A DNA stretch of 64,000 nt from Pseudoalteromonas peptidolytica (GTDB lineage Bacteria; Pseudomonadota; Gammaproteobacteria; Enterobacterales; Alteromonadaceae). This document shows positions 36,788-45,708 of the stretch, in pieces. The translations under genes were made by a program, and so were the position numbers. The stretch spans positions 62,001-126,000 of the forward strand of contig NZ_WEHZ01000004.1 in the NCBI RefSeq assembly GCF_012641745.1, given 5' to 3'. How positions within the stretch are numbered: position 1 is the first letter of the stretch; each line of letters opens with the position of its first letter. The notes beneath the pieces are model-generated. The model was not told the origin of the DNA, did not search any database, and saw only the letters and a list, made by a program, of their open reading frames with translations.

Positions 36788-37465
36788 TTACCCCTTTAAA
36801 ATGGCTTGTAGCTGCGCAAGTGACTTTACGGTATAGGTTGGCTTGATATGATCAGGACAAACTTTACCTTCGTGTTGCAGCCAACAGCTATCAATTCCAA
36901 AGCGGTTTGCACCTAAAATGTCACTCGCAGGCGTGTCACCAACCATTAAGACCTTAGATTTGTCAGGGTTACCTAGTAACGCTAAGGTGTGTTCAAAAAT
37001 ACTAGGATCTGGTTTGGCCTTACCCACCAGCTCAGAGATCACCACTTCAGAAAAACGATCTATAAGACCTGTATGTTCTAAGCGTTTTTGCTGAAGTGCG
37101 GCAAAGCCGTTGGTAATGACAGCCAAAGTGCACTGACCCTTAAGACTGTCAAGCAAGGCGCGAGCACCTGACAGTGGCTGACAAATCTCTGCCATCGCCG
37201 CTAAAAAACCAGCATTGAGGGTTTCAGGTGTCACATTGAGCTTTGTTGCCCAGCGTTTAAAACGAGTAACTTGTAATGTTTTAGCGTCAATTTCACCATT
37301 TTGATATTTTACCCAAAGTGGTGCGTTGAGGCTGTTATATTCCTCATAGTCTGCATCACTAAACACAACATCATAATGTGCAAATAGTTTTTGCAACCCG
37401 AGTTTGGCATTAAAACTAAACAAGGTTTCATCAGCGTCAAATAGAATATGGCTGTAGTGCGACAT
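36788..37465 (-). CDS. yjjG: Pyrimidine 5'-nucleotidase YjjG (HAD family)
   Basis: A 225-residue HAD phosphatase: nucleophile motif LFDADETLF, threonine/asparagine motif AVITNGFAALQQKRL, lysine in GKAKPDPSIFEH and the acidic motif MVGDTPASDILGA. YjjG removes phosphate from dUMP, dTMP and non-standard nucleotides, a house-cleaning role. Its start shares a base with the stop of yjjX (TAATG), so the two cleaning enzymes are coupled. Confidence 0.92.
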   Translation of the reverse strand: MSHYSHILFDADETLFSFNAKLGLQKLFAHYDVVFSDADYEEYNSLNAPLWVKYQNGEIDAKTLQVTRFKRWATKLNVTPETLNAGFLAAMAEICQPLSGARALLDSLKGQCTLAVITNGFAALQQKRLEHTGLIDRFSEVVISELVGKAKPDPSIFEHTLALLGNPDKSKVLMVGDTPASDILGANRFGIDSCWLQHEGKVCPDHIKPTYTVKSLAQLQAILKG

Positions 37466-37998
37466 TATGGATACATCTCAGGGTGGTTAAACGGTGCCAT
37501 GGCAAGCAATAACGCTTGAGTATAGCTACTTTCTCTGGTGGCGAGGTGATTGGTCAGCAGTCCAATCGCACCACCTTGTTGTTTTATATTAGTAGTGTTG
37601 AATAGGTCGTCCATCACATGCCCGAGTTCTTCACCTTGTTCAAGGCGTGCGTAGACCGATGCCGGTAGCGGCAAATTGCAGCTGCGACCAATACTAGTAC
37701 GAGTGTTATTCGCGATGACAACAAAAGCGAAGGTCGCTGCGCCATACTCAAATTTGGCCGCGCCTCCTTCCATTGCACAATAAAAATCAGCTTGGTGATG
37801 CTGTTTAAGGTAAGTAACTCGGTTTTCCGCGCCTTCTCGTGTGGCCTGCTCACCTAAAGGTTGGTCAGCAACAAGGCTGGGGGCTGATATGCCCTGACAA
37901 TCGATTTTGGCGTTGGGAAAGTACAGTGTAAAGATAGCTTTTGCAGCGTTGATTTTGACTGGGTTTTTAGACCCTACTAAAACGGTAAGCACGTCCAT
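37465..37998 (-). CDS. yjjX: Inosine/xanthosine triphosphatase YjjX
   Basis: A 177-residue protein of the NTPase group acting on ITP and XTP. Typical sequences are VGSKNPVKINAAK at the N-terminus, GISAPSLVADQPLG, YCAMEGGA and GGAIGLLTNHLATRE. It removes deaminated purine nucleotides before they enter RNA or DNA. It is upstream of and coupled to yjjG, which suits the shared function. Confidence 0.93.
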   Translation of the reverse strand: MDVLTVLVGSKNPVKINAAKAIFTLYFPNAKIDCQGISAPSLVADQPLGEQATREGAENRVTYLKQHHQADFYCAMEGGAAKFEYGAATFAFVVIANNTRTSIGRSCNLPLPASVYARLEQGEELGHVMDDLFNTTNIKQQGGAIGLLTNHLATRESSYTQALLLAMAPFNHPEMYP

Positions 37999-38095
37999 AT
38001 TACAACTACTCGTAATGCCCTAAAAGACGTCAGTGTAAAGTGTGATATGGCGTGATGCAAGGAAGCTATTATTTCTTATCAAAAGATAAGCCAGG

Positions 38096-38995
38096 TTAAA
38101 TCGGTAAATCGACAGGTGCCATATTTTCGAGGGCACGTTTTTTTACTAGCAACTCTTTAATCAGCGGAGTTAACACCAATTCCATCGCTAACCCCATTTT
38201 CCCTCCCGGTACTACGAGGGTATTGACACGCGACATGAAGCTGCCTTCAATCATTTGTAAATAGTAGGGAAAATTGACATCTTCGATACCACGAAAGCGA
38301 ATAACCACAAAGCTTTCGTCCAACGACGGGATGTCTTTAGCACTAAAAGGGTTTGAAGTATCTACAGTGGGTACGCGTTGGAAATTAATATGGGTGCGAG
38401 AAAACTGTGGGGTGATATGGTTAATGTAATCATCCATTGAGCGCACGATTGAAGTCATAACCGCTTCTTTGGAGTGGCCGCGCTCATTGGTGTCACGAAT
38501 AAGCTTTTGGATCCATTCAAGGTTGATGATAGGCACCATACCAATTAATAAATCTACATTACTAGCGACATCATATTCCGGTGTTACAACGCCACCATGT
38601 AATCCTTCATAAAACAGCATATCGGTATTGTGCTCTAACTCTTGGTAAGGCGTGAAGGTGCCCGGTAGTTGGTTAAATGGCACTGCATCGTCAAATGTGT
38701 GAAGATAACGGCGTACTTTTCCATTCCCCGTTTCACCATAGCTTTTAAATAGCTTTTCTAGTGCTCCAAAATCGTTCGCTTCCTCACCAAAATAGCTAAT
38801 GTGTTTACCTTCTTGTAGCGCTTCGCGACGCAATTTATCCATTTCAGGGCGAGTGTAGCGATGAAAGCTATCGCCTTCCACGTATGCGGCCTTGGTATTT
38901 AGACTGCGGAATATGTGCTTTATCGCGCTTGTCGTCGTTGTAGTCCCTGCGCCTGAGCTACCAGTAATAGCGATAATAGGGTGTTTGTCTGACAT
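38096..38995 (-). CDS. Phosphoribulokinase-like kinase PrkB
   Basis: A 299-residue P-loop kinase with GSSGAGTTTTTSAI (about residues 12-25). It has VEGDSFHRYTRPEMDKLRREA, the EGLHGG motif and a PRK/URK fold, and matches the proteobacterial PrkB group. No RuBisCO or Calvin-cycle gene is near, and the physiological substrate of this group outside autotrophs is unclear. It is monocistronic and divergent from the propeller protein gene at 39131. Confidence 0.9.
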   Translation of the reverse strand: MSDKHPIIAITGSSGAGTTTTTSAIKHIFRSLNTKAAYVEGDSFHRYTRPEMDKLRREALQEGKHISYFGEEANDFGALEKLFKSYGETGNGKVRRYLHTFDDAVPFNQLPGTFTPYQELEHNTDMLFYEGLHGGVVTPEYDVASNVDLLIGMVPIINLEWIQKLIRDTNERGHSKEAVMTSIVRSMDDYINHITPQFSRTHINFQRVPTVDTSNPFSAKDIPSLDESFVVIRFRGIEDVNFPYYLQMIEGSFMSRVNTLVVPGGKMGLAMELVLTPLIKELLVKKRALENMAPVDLPI

Positions 38996-39130
38996 TATTT
39001 TGCCTTAGCTTTCATCACCAGTTAATTCGATGTTACGCGAAGCAAAGTTTTTGGCAAGCTTTGCTTGAAGGTGAGTGTTGGGTATCATAGAGCAGCGATA
39101 TAACGACAACGAAAAATCAAAGGAACATCC

Positions 39131-40015
39131 ATGCTCACTTCTATGCGTGTGAAGCTCGCGGTTGGCTTATTTGCCTTGGCATCTTGTTTACCGGCTTATT
39201 CTTCTATGCCCAAAAGCCAAATTTGGCTAGCTGAATTAGCTGAGCACTTTAGCGCAAAGCCAATTACTGACAATTCAGCGTATTTTAATCAGCCACTGGT
39301 AACCGACTCTGGAGTCTACTATACGGCAGAGGTAAGTACTGATGGTAAGAGCCAAACAGATCTGTTTTTCTATGACTTTCAAAGTAAACACACAACAAAC
39401 CTGACACAATCCCCGGTCTCTGAATATTCACCCACACTTCACCCAAGTGGCGCAGGGTTAACGGCGATCGTGGTCGAAGCATCAGGCAAACAAAGGTTGT
39501 GGTTCTATCCGTTTGATGATGCCCAGAAGCCAAGTCGAGTTTTTGAGCATATTGAGCCTGTGGGGTATCACGCTTGGGGTGATAACCAAGACCTAATCAT
39601 GTTTATTTTAGGTGCCACTGAAAGCGCTCCACATACCCTACAATACACTGATATAAACGGCCATCTGCCACAAATTCTAGCTGAAGATATTGGTCGGAGC
39701 TTATCTTACAACCGTGCTCGAGATGTGTTTGCTTTTACCTATCAAGTTAATGGCTTAACGTGGTTCGCAACCTACCACAAACAAAGCGACCATATTCAGC
39801 GATATTTTGCACTACCAAGTCAGGTTCAGGACTATACTTGGTTAGACGATAATAAAGTGGCCTATGCACTGGGTAATAAAATCTTTTATCGTGATTTAAA
39901 TTCCCCTAAAAAAGTACATTTATTCAGAAATCTAAGAAGTTACTGTAAGACCTCAATTTCTCGTTTAAGTTTTTTTAACAACAAACTGGCATTTGTCTGC
40001 CACAGTGAAGACTGA
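39131..40015 (+). CDS. Exported beta-propeller (PD40/TolB-like) protein
   Basis: A 294-residue protein with a cleavable signal ([21 protein letters not shown]; the cysteine is not in a good lipobox). Several blade-like repeats follow, each with a TDLFFYD or HTLQYTD strand. [26 protein letters not shown] has the PD40 pattern. It probably sits in the periplasm as a small propeller. Function is not predicted; it is not TolB because it lacks the N-terminal domain and tol neighbours. galE starts 23 bp later and may share the transcript. Confidence 0.75.
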   Translation: MLTSMRVKLAVGLFALASCLPAYSSMPKSQIWLAELAEHFSAKPITDNSAYFNQPLVTDSGVYYTAEVSTDGKSQTDLFFYDFQSKHTTNLTQSPVSEYSPTLHPSGAGLTAIVVEASGKQRLWFYPFDDAQKPSRVFEHIEPVGYHAWGDNQDLIMFILGATESAPHTLQYTDINGHLPQILAEDIGRSLSYNRARDVFAFTYQVNGLTWFATYHKQSDHIQRYFALPSQVQDYTWLDDNKVAYALGNKIFYRDLNSPKKVHLFRNLRSYCKTSISRLSFFNNKLAFVCHSED

Positions 40016-40038
40016 TCACAACAAATATAGGAATAGAT

Positions 40039-41052
40039 ATGACGATTCTCGTAACAGGTGGAGCAGGTTATATTGGCTCTCACACTGTATTGGAGCTGCT
40101 TCAGCAAGGAAAAAAGGTAGTAGTTGTTGATAATCTTAGTAATTCTCAGCAGACTTCATTAGATAGAGTTTCAGAGATAGTAGGAAAGGAAGCAGCATTC
40201 CATCAAGGTGATATTCTTGACAAGGCATTTCTCGATAGCGTGTTTGCGCAATATGAGATTGAGGAAGTGATCCACTTTGCAGGCTTAAAGGCGGTAGGCG
40301 AGTCGGTACAAAAGCCTATTGAGTATTATCAAAATAACGTGCAAGGGACGCTAACACTGCTTGATGCCATGCGTGATGCAAATGTCTTTAAGCTTGTTTT
40401 TAGCTCATCTGCCACGGTGTATGGCGACCCTGCGAGCCTTCCTATTCGTGAAGACTTCCCTGTTGGCGGTACCACCAACCCTTACGGTACATCAAAGCTA
40501 ATGGTTGAAATGGTGCTACAGGATGTCGCAAAGTCAGACCCTCGTTGGGCCTTTGCTATTTTGCGCTACTTTAACCCAGTAGGTGCGCATGAATCAGGGT
40601 TAATTGGTGAAGATCCAAATGGTATTCCCAACAACTTACTCCCTTACATCTCACAAGTTGCAGTTGGTAAGCTGGCGAGTTTAGGTGTGTTCGGTAATGA
40701 TTACGACACCATAGATGGTACAGGTGTGAGAGATTACATCCACGTGGTTGATCTCGCTATTGGTCACTTAAAAGCGCTTGAAAAAATTGCAGTAGCAGCA
40801 GGTGCGCATATCTATAATTTGGGAACGGGTAATGGCTACTCGGTACTAGAGATGGTTACCGCGTTTGAAAAAGCAGCGGGCAAAGCCATTCCATACGAAA
40901 TTAAACCGCGTCGCGACGGTGACATTGCCGCTTGTTACGCCGCGCCTGAAAAAGCCAATTCAGAACTAGGCTGGCAAGCCAAGCGTGGGCTTGATGCAAT
41001 GATGGAAGATACCTGGCGTTGGCAAAGCAATAATCCAAACGGGTATAAATAA
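40039..41052 (+). CDS. galE: UDP-glucose 4-epimerase GalE
   Basis: A 337-residue short-chain dehydrogenase-like epimerase. NAD binds at [12 protein letters not shown], the active pair is S-SSATVYG followed by YGTSK (YxxxK), and the C-terminal sugar-binding region has [11 protein letters not shown]. It interconverts UDP-glucose and UDP-galactose for polysaccharide synthesis or galactose use. No gal operon genes are adjacent. Confidence 0.97.
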   Translation: MTILVTGGAGYIGSHTVLELLQQGKKVVVVDNLSNSQQTSLDRVSEIVGKEAAFHQGDILDKAFLDSVFAQYEIEEVIHFAGLKAVGESVQKPIEYYQNNVQGTLTLLDAMRDANVFKLVFSSSATVYGDPASLPIREDFPVGGTTNPYGTSKLMVEMVLQDVAKSDPRWAFAILRYFNPVGAHESGLIGEDPNGIPNNLLPYISQVAVGKLASLGVFGNDYDTIDGTGVRDYIHVVDLAIGHLKALEKIAVAAGAHIYNLGTGNGYSVLEMVTAFEKAAGKAIPYEIKPRRDGDIAACYAAPEKANSELGWQAKRGLDAMMEDTWRWQSNNPNGYK

Positions 41053-41061
41053 CCTAAGCTT

Positions 41062-41170
41062 GGGATAACAACTTGTTTTCTGGCAGCTGTTATCCCTTAC
41101 TACTGCGTTAAATTTGCTTGCAATAGACCTGCTATTGACGCACAAATTTGCCTTGTATTAAGAAATAACT
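41062..41170. repeat. Hairpin and possible dispersed element after galE
   Basis: GGGATAACA and TGTTATCCC (41062-41096) form the first arm pair. A second inverted structure follows: CAATAG and CTATTG, flanked by AAATTTGC and its near-mirror ACAAATTTGCC (41108-41153). It may be a galE terminator plus a repeat element; I saw no second copy in the window. Further on, 41171-41335 holds no gene. Confidence 0.45.
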
Positions 41171-41335
41171 TCTGGCTAGAGTGAGATCACAGCTTTTGCG
41201 TTTAGTTATTTTAGTTAATTTACTGACTACTTACCCCAAGTTCAGGTTAAATAACCTAAACCTCTGTCGCTTCTCTTCGCCTTTGCCTTATAGAGCAAAG
41301 GCGAAGCTTCGAACGTCATCGCTACATCAATCTTA

Positions 41336-41380
41336 GTTTCATAAAACTGTCATACCGATGTCACCTAAACTCGCTTAAAT
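41336..41380 (+). promoter_or_regulatory. phnW: Pho box and -10 of phnW
   Basis: GTTTCAT (41336), CTGTCAT (41347) and ATGTCAC (41358) are direct repeats at exact 11-bp spacing, the Pho-box form. Ten bp after the last repeat comes a -10, TTAAAT (41375-41380), as in PhoB-activated promoters. There is no independent -35. Confidence 0.75.
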
Positions 41381-41383
41381 ATT

Positions 41384-41397
41384 CTGGTATAGACCAG
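41384..41397 (+). promoter_or_regulatory. UTRA/GntR-type operator at phnW
   Basis: CTGGTATAGACCAG, a perfect palindrome in its outer five bases, is the form bound by PhnF, NagR and related GntR/UTRA repressors. It lies 3 bp after the -10, where a repressor would block transcription. A near-identical site precedes the TonB receptor gene. Confidence 0.8.
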
Positions 41398-41411
41398 TTT
41401 AGAGGCAAGTT

Positions 41412-42518
41412 ATGAACAACGATTATTTACTCCTGACGCCAGGGCCACTTAGTACCTCTCGCAGTGTGAAAGAAGCCATGTTGCAAGACTGGTGCACTTG
41501 GGATGATGACTACAATCAAGGTGTGGTTCAGGTTATTCGCAGGCAGCTTTGTGAGATTGCGGTTGCGGATCCACAGTATCGTAATGACTACAGCACTACC
41601 TTAATGCAGGGTAGTGGAACAGCAAGTGTTGAAGCGGCTATTGGAACTTTTATTCCTAAGTCTGGCACTTTATTGGTTATTAATAATGGTGCCTATGGCG
41701 CGCGCATTATTGAGATAGCTAACTATCTAAATATTAATGTGGTAGCGCTCGACTTTGTTGAAACCGAGTTGCCACAACTTGAGCAGATCTCACAAGCGCT
41801 TGAGCAATACCCTGAGATCACCCATGTGGCAATGGTACACTGCGAAACCACGACGGGGATGTTGAATCCGGCTAAGCGCGTAGCTGAGCTTGCGAAACAT
41901 CACAACAAAATCATGATCTTGGATGCCATGAGTAGTTTTGGTGGTGTTGAGATGGATATGCACGAGTGGCAAATTGATATTCTCATTAGCTCAGCAAATA
42001 AGTGTATTCAAGGTGTCCCAGGTTTTGGCTTTGTGATCGCAAAAACAGCGCTTTTGGTTGCCTGTGAAGGACAAGCACGTTCACTCTCGTTGGATCTTCA
42101 CGCTCAGTGGAAAACCATGGAAAACCACCATGGTAAATGGCGTTTTACCTCGCCAACGCATGTTGTCAGAGCGTTTGCCAAAGCCCTAGAAGAATTGGCG
42201 CAAGAGGGAGGCATTTCTGCGCGATTTAAGCGTTACAGCGAAAATCAAAAACAACTCGTTAGCGGCATGAAAGCTCTTGGTTTTGAAGCCTTGTTACCAG
42301 AAGCCATGCACTCACCTATTATCACTTCTTTTTATTCACCAAGTGAAGAAAGTTATGAATTTAAGCGCTTTTATGAAGCATTGAAGCAAAAAGGATATGT
42401 GATTTACCCCGGTAAAGTATCAAATGCGGACTGCTTTCGAATTGGTAATATTGGCGAAGTATATGCCGCAGACATTAGCGGACTACTAGAAGCTATCGCA
42501 CAAGCAAAATACTGGTAA
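41412..42518 (+). CDS. phnW: 2-aminoethylphosphonate-pyruvate aminotransferase
   Basis: A 368-residue class V aminotransferase. [10 protein letters not shown] opens the protein, [15 protein letters not shown] and [11 protein letters not shown] form the PLP pocket, and the Schiff-base lysine lies in [14 protein letters not shown] (about residue 197). It converts AEP and pyruvate to phosphonoacetaldehyde and alanine. PhnX, encoded 4 kb away on the other strand, completes the pathway. The promoter shows Pho and GntR sites. A 61-bp tandem duplication that includes its last codons follows the gene. Confidence 0.95.
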   Translation: MNNDYLLLTPGPLSTSRSVKEAMLQDWCTWDDDYNQGVVQVIRRQLCEIAVADPQYRNDYSTTLMQGSGTASVEAAIGTFIPKSGTLLVINNGAYGARIIEIANYLNINVVALDFVETELPQLEQISQALEQYPEITHVAMVHCETTTGMLNPAKRVAELAKHHNKIMILDAMSSFGGVEMDMHEWQIDILISSANKCIQGVPGFGFVIAKTALLVACEGQARSLSLDLHAQWKTMENHHGKWRFTSPTHVVRAFAKALEELAQEGGISARFKRYSENQKQLVSGMKALGFEALLPEAMHSPIITSFYSPSEESYEFKRFYEALKQKGYVIYPGKVSNADCFRIGNIGEVYAADISGLLEAIAQAKYW

Positions 42519-42615
42519 ACCATCAGAGTAGGAGCCGCTTTACGCGGCGATGGGTATTGCTGAAGCAAAGTATTGGTAAACCGTTAGGGTAGGAGACGCT
42601 TTACGCGGCGATGGG
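42494..42615 (+). repeat. 61-bp tandem duplication of phnW 3' end plus REP
   Basis: Unit 1 (42494-42554) has the last phnW codons (IAQAKYW and stop) and a REP (GTAGGAGCCG...CGGCGA, 42528-42550). Unit 2 (42555-42615) repeats this, encoding IAEAKYW and stop out of context, with REP copy 42589-42611. Identity is about 80-90% by eye. Confidence 0.85.
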
Positions 42616-42745
42616 TTAAGGGAGTTACACCCCTTTAGCAAAATAAATGAATAGCGAATCTTCAATTGTGTTAACGATGGCCTAATCTGAGCTGTCACCT
42701 TCCCATAAAATGATTCTGCACTCATTAAAGCATGAGGCTAACTAA

Positions 42746-42860
42746 GAAAAATCACGTTTTACCAAATCACAAGTTATCGCAGTGCTAACAGAAGCTGGAA
42801 AGTCTCAGGTGTATGTAATAAACACTGCGTAAGCAATGGTACGTATTCCACCACTAACTC
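42746..42860 (+). pseudogene. Remnant of an IS3-family OrfA transposase
   Basis: The frame from 42746 reads EKSRFTKSQVIAVLTEAGKS, close to the N-terminus of IS3-family OrfA (KKSRFTxxQIxxILKEAE). The start codon is lost (CTAAG in place of ATGAAG). After about 42810 the match shifts frame: GTYSTTNSH near 42835 recalls the HGISxATYYNW turn. No OrfB or terminal repeats remain. Confidence 0.6.
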
Positions 42861-42926
42861 GCATTTAGACGTAGAATATAGAATTAATGAAGATGTTTTT
42901 GACGCGGCAGTAGCTCTGGAAAGGTT

Positions 42927-42948
42927 GTCGTGCTAAAGCACGACCTAC
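42927..42948 (-). repeat. REP element, third variant
   Basis: On the minus strand GTAGGTCGTGC, TTT, then AGCACGAC: a GTAG head and perfect 8-bp hairpin. It stands 12 bp after the stop of the GntR regulator and may also act as its 3' hairpin. It shares only the GTAG head with the other REP types. Confidence 0.65.
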
Positions 42949-42959
42949 GGGGACGGGGA

Positions 42960-43652
42960 TTACACGCCTTCAACAATCATTTCTATGGCGTCATGGAGCC
43001 AATATTCAATATTGTAATCCACCAAGACTTGTTCGGCGTCATAGCGGGCGCGCAATACCTTTAAGCAAGGTGCGCCGCTGTTCTTTTCTAATTTGTCGGC
43101 AACATCATCGGGTAGTACGGTGACGCTTATTACACACTGCTCAAAGCTGACGTCAACTTGGTAGTGAGTCGACATCACTTCCGTGATAGAGCCATCCAGC
43201 GGTTGGTTGTGCAAGTCGGCAAAACGTTCGGCTGCACAATAGATCTGTTCCATCATTATTGCGCGACTATCTAGCGCGCGTACTCGGGTTAATTCATACA
43301 CCGGCTGGCCGTCAAAATGAGAGCGGCTAAACTCAGGCTCTGTGGAAGGGGCATTAATTGCCACTACTTGAGTTGTTGGTGCAAAGCCTTGTTCAATGGC
43401 AAGGTGGTTAAAGTTTACTTTTTTAGCGGGGTGCCATTTGAGCTTTTCCGGCGTGACAAACCAGCCGCGACGCTTTTGGCTAAAGATAAGTCCTTCGGCT
43501 TCTAGTCGTGCTAGGGCTTCACGGACGGTGATCCGTGTTGAGCTAAATGTTTCTTGCAGCGCGCGCTCTGAAGGTAGTTTGGCACCGGGCGTCATGCTGC
43601 CAGCGGCGAGCAGCGCTTGGATATGGTTTCGAATACGTTGATAAAGCAGCAT
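42960..43652 (-). CDS. GntR/UTRA-family phosphonate regulator
   Basis: A 230-residue regulator. The N-terminal winged helix has KLPSERALQETFSSTRITVREALARLEAEGLI, and the C-terminal UTRA effector domain contains VYELTRVRALDSRAIMMEQIY. PhnR and PhnF are the named relatives in phosphonate loci. It is last in the phosphonate operon and probably represses through the CTGGTnTAGnCCAG sites at 41384 and 50795, released by AEP or a product. No such site was found in its own 92-bp upstream gap. Confidence 0.88.
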   Translation of the reverse strand: MLLYQRIRNHIQALLAAGSMTPGAKLPSERALQETFSSTRITVREALARLEAEGLIFSQKRRGWFVTPEKLKWHPAKKVNFNHLAIEQGFAPTTQVVAINAPSTEPEFSRSHFDGQPVYELTRVRALDSRAIMMEQIYCAAERFADLHNQPLDGSITEVMSTHYQVDVSFEQCVISVTVLPDDVADKLEKNSGAPCLKVLRARYDAEQVLVDYNIEYWLHDAIEMIVEGV

Positions 43653-43744
43653 AATTGAGTCGATAAAACCTTTTGTGACAAGCTTACTATCGTTTTATGA
43701 CAGGATAAATATTTATAATTTGAGACTTGTAAACTCAGATTGGT

Positions 43745-44293
43745 TTAACTCGCCAAATAGGTTTCTATTTGGCTAAACCAATAACTGCTAGGCAAAACGG
43801 TTAAATTTGGATCTTTTCCTAAATCATCAAAACGACGCAGCGCGATAATGGCGTCCAATTCAGGCAGCTTGGAGAATGCCGAAAGTTCTTCGGGGCTCAT
43901 TTTTCCGCCTTGTCTTGTTAGCGTTAATCGACTGGCTGGAGAGAGCGTTTGGTAATACTTCTCATCCATACTGACCAGATAGCGTTTCGCATCTACGTGT
44001 TTGCGTACTAGTATTGTCACCGCGCGGTCAAAGCCAAGCTGGGTTAAGTGATCTGCCCCTAAATTGCCATGATTGCTATATCCCTGCGAGGTAAAGTCGG
44101 CGTTATTCTGAGACTGGGCAACAAAATGGCCAATATCATGTAAAAATGCAGCGATTTGGGTCGCTTGATCATAACCACTTTCTTTCGCGAGGGTGGCGCA
44201 TTGCTCGGCATGGTAAATTTGGCTGCATGCCTCGTCATAGGTGGCGTGACCATATTGCTCGAATAGCTGTTTTATTTGTGCAATGGCATTCAC
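43745..44293 (-). CDS. PhnZ-like HD-domain phosphonate oxygenase
   Basis: A 182-residue HD-domain protein. The GTG 44293 start overlaps the previous stop (GTGA) and fits the family length better than the longer frame. All ligands of the PhnZ diiron site have counterparts: H in IYHAEQ, HD in FLHDIGH, H in SNHGNLG, H in VRKHVDA and D in RRFDDLGKDP. PhnZ cleaves 2-amino-1-hydroxyethylphosphonate to glycine and phosphate. No PhnY hydroxylase gene is adjacent, so its substrate must come from another source or differ. It also matches the 'phosphonate-associated HDIG' family. Confidence 0.85.
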   Translation of the reverse strand: MNAIAQIKQLFEQYGHATYDEACSQIYHAEQCATLAKESGYDQATQIAAFLHDIGHFVAQSQNNADFTSQGYSNHGNLGADHLTQLGFDRAVTILVRKHVDAKRYLVSMDEKYYQTLSPASRLTLTRQGGKMSPEELSAFSKLPELDAIIALRRFDDLGKDPNLTVLPSSYWFSQIETYLAS

Positions 44294-45708
44294 TTTATAT
44301 ACTCCTGCTTCACGTTCGGGTCTAATTTTGCTGCGCTGCCACTGAGCTTGCTTAGCCAAACATCGAGTTTATGCGGTGGCATGTTGTTATCCTCAGCGCT
44401 TTCTTTACGGCGAATAGCATTTCTCACCATTAAGGCGCCCGCGGTGCGAAATGGCTCGACGGGAAACTGTTTAAGCGTTTGGTTGACCAAGGCGCAGTGA
44501 CGCCAGTCGTTATGTTGATTAAGCAGAAGACTCGCTAAGATTTGCCCACCTAAATAGGATTGCACCACGCCGTTGCCTGAGTAACCACTGCCATAAAACA
44601 CATTAGCTTGACCATTTAAATGACCAAAGAAAGGTATGCCAGAGACACTTCGGTCTGAAGGTCCAGTCCAAGTTCTGTCTATCTCGAGCTGGTGATGTGC
44701 AAAGAAATGGCTAAATGAGCGTTCAAGAATCGCTTGATAGCGGCTAGCACGGTGAAAGGTGTCTCTCACTTGATTATTGAAACTAAAATAATTCCCGCCT
44801 TTGCCAAGCATTAATCGACCGCTTGAGGTGGTGCGGTAGTAATTCACGAAAATACGTGCATCAATCACCGGAGCACCGTGGTTCAGCCTCATTGCTGCAA
44901 GCTTTTCAGGTGCTGGTGTGGTGATCGCCATATCGCTCGAAACTAACACTACGCTTCGAGAAAACTGCGGCAATAAGCTTGGCAGCCAAGCGTTAACGGC
45001 AAATACTAGCTGATTGGCTCTGATCTCGCCTTTGTCTGTGGTGATGGTTAGCGTGTCTTGGCCTTGGTGCTTTAGGTAGCGGGTGTGTTCAAATACCTTG
45101 ACCCCAAGGGCTTTTGCCACCTTCATCAGTCCACGCACAAGCTTGGCGGGTTGAACACTACCCCCGTGGGGGGAGTAAATTCCAGCAAGGTTGGCATTAG
45201 ATCCGGTTGCTTGCAACTGCGCTTTAGTTAGTGTTTGCCACACATTAAGCTGGTGTTGGTCGAGTAGGGTGGTAATGGGGCCAAAAGCATTGCGCTGGCT
45301 GTGATTTGAAGCCGTATAGTAAGTACCATCAATGCGGCAATCACATTCAATCCCGTGTTTACTGGTAAAGGCTTTAATGTCATGAACGGCCTGCTCAGAC
45401 TGGCGCACTAAAAAGCAGGCTTGTTCTAAGCCAAACTCTTTAATTAAGCTGGCAAACTTACTCGACCATGTCAACATAGCTCCACCATTACGACCCGAGG
45501 CGCCTTGCCCGCAGAGGTCTTTTTCAATAATGGCGATATTCAGCTCAGGTTTTTGCTTTTTCAGCGTTATGGCTGTCCAAAGGCCAGTAAAGCCGCCACC
45601 TATGATACAAACTTGGGTATCCAACGCGCCATGATGCGGCGCGCTGGCTGCGGCTTCAATATCGGCTTGAGTGATTGCTTCATCAAACCAAAAAGGCTGA
45701 AAACGCAT
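44290..45708 (-). CDS. FAD-dependent aminophosphonate oxidoreductase
   Basis: A 472-residue DAO-family flavoprotein. FAD binds at VCIIGGGFTGLWTAITL, with GQGASGRNGGAMLTW and the C-terminal FYGSGYSGNGVV completing the fold. It resembles the 'putative aminophosphonate oxidoreductase' family (TIGR03329-like), members of which oxidise AEP or N-methylated AEP to phosphonoacetaldehyde. It would feed PhnX without needing PhnW. Its ATG shares a base with the phnX stop. Confidence 0.85.
   Translation of the reverse strand: MRFQPFWFDEAITQADIEAAASAPHHGALDTQVCIIGGGFTGLWTAITLKKQKPELNIAIIEKDLCGQGASGRNGGAMLTWSSKFASLIKEFGLEQACFLVRQSEQAVHDIKAFTSKHGIECDCRIDGTYYTASNHSQRNAFGPITTLLDQHQLNVWQTLTKAQLQATGSNANLAGIYSPHGGSVQPAKLVRGLMKVAKALGVKVFEHTRYLKHQGQDTLTITTDKGEIRANQLVFAVNAWLPSLLPQFSRSVVLVSSDMAITTPAPEKLAAMRLNHGAPVIDARIFVNYYRTTSSGRLMLGKGGNYFSFNNQVRDTFHRASRYQAILERSFSHFFAHHQLEIDRTWTGPSDRSVSGIPFFGHLNGQANVFYGSGYSGNGVVQSYLGGQILASLLLNQHNDWRHCALVNQTLKQFPVEPFRTAGALMVRNAIRRKESAEDNNMPPHKLDVWLSKLSGSAAKLDPNVKQEYIK

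Noticed and set aside
38096..38995. PrkB as evidence of a Calvin cycle.
   Set aside because: No RuBisCO or other cycle gene is nearby, and PrkB-type kinases occur in many heterotrophic proteobacteria.
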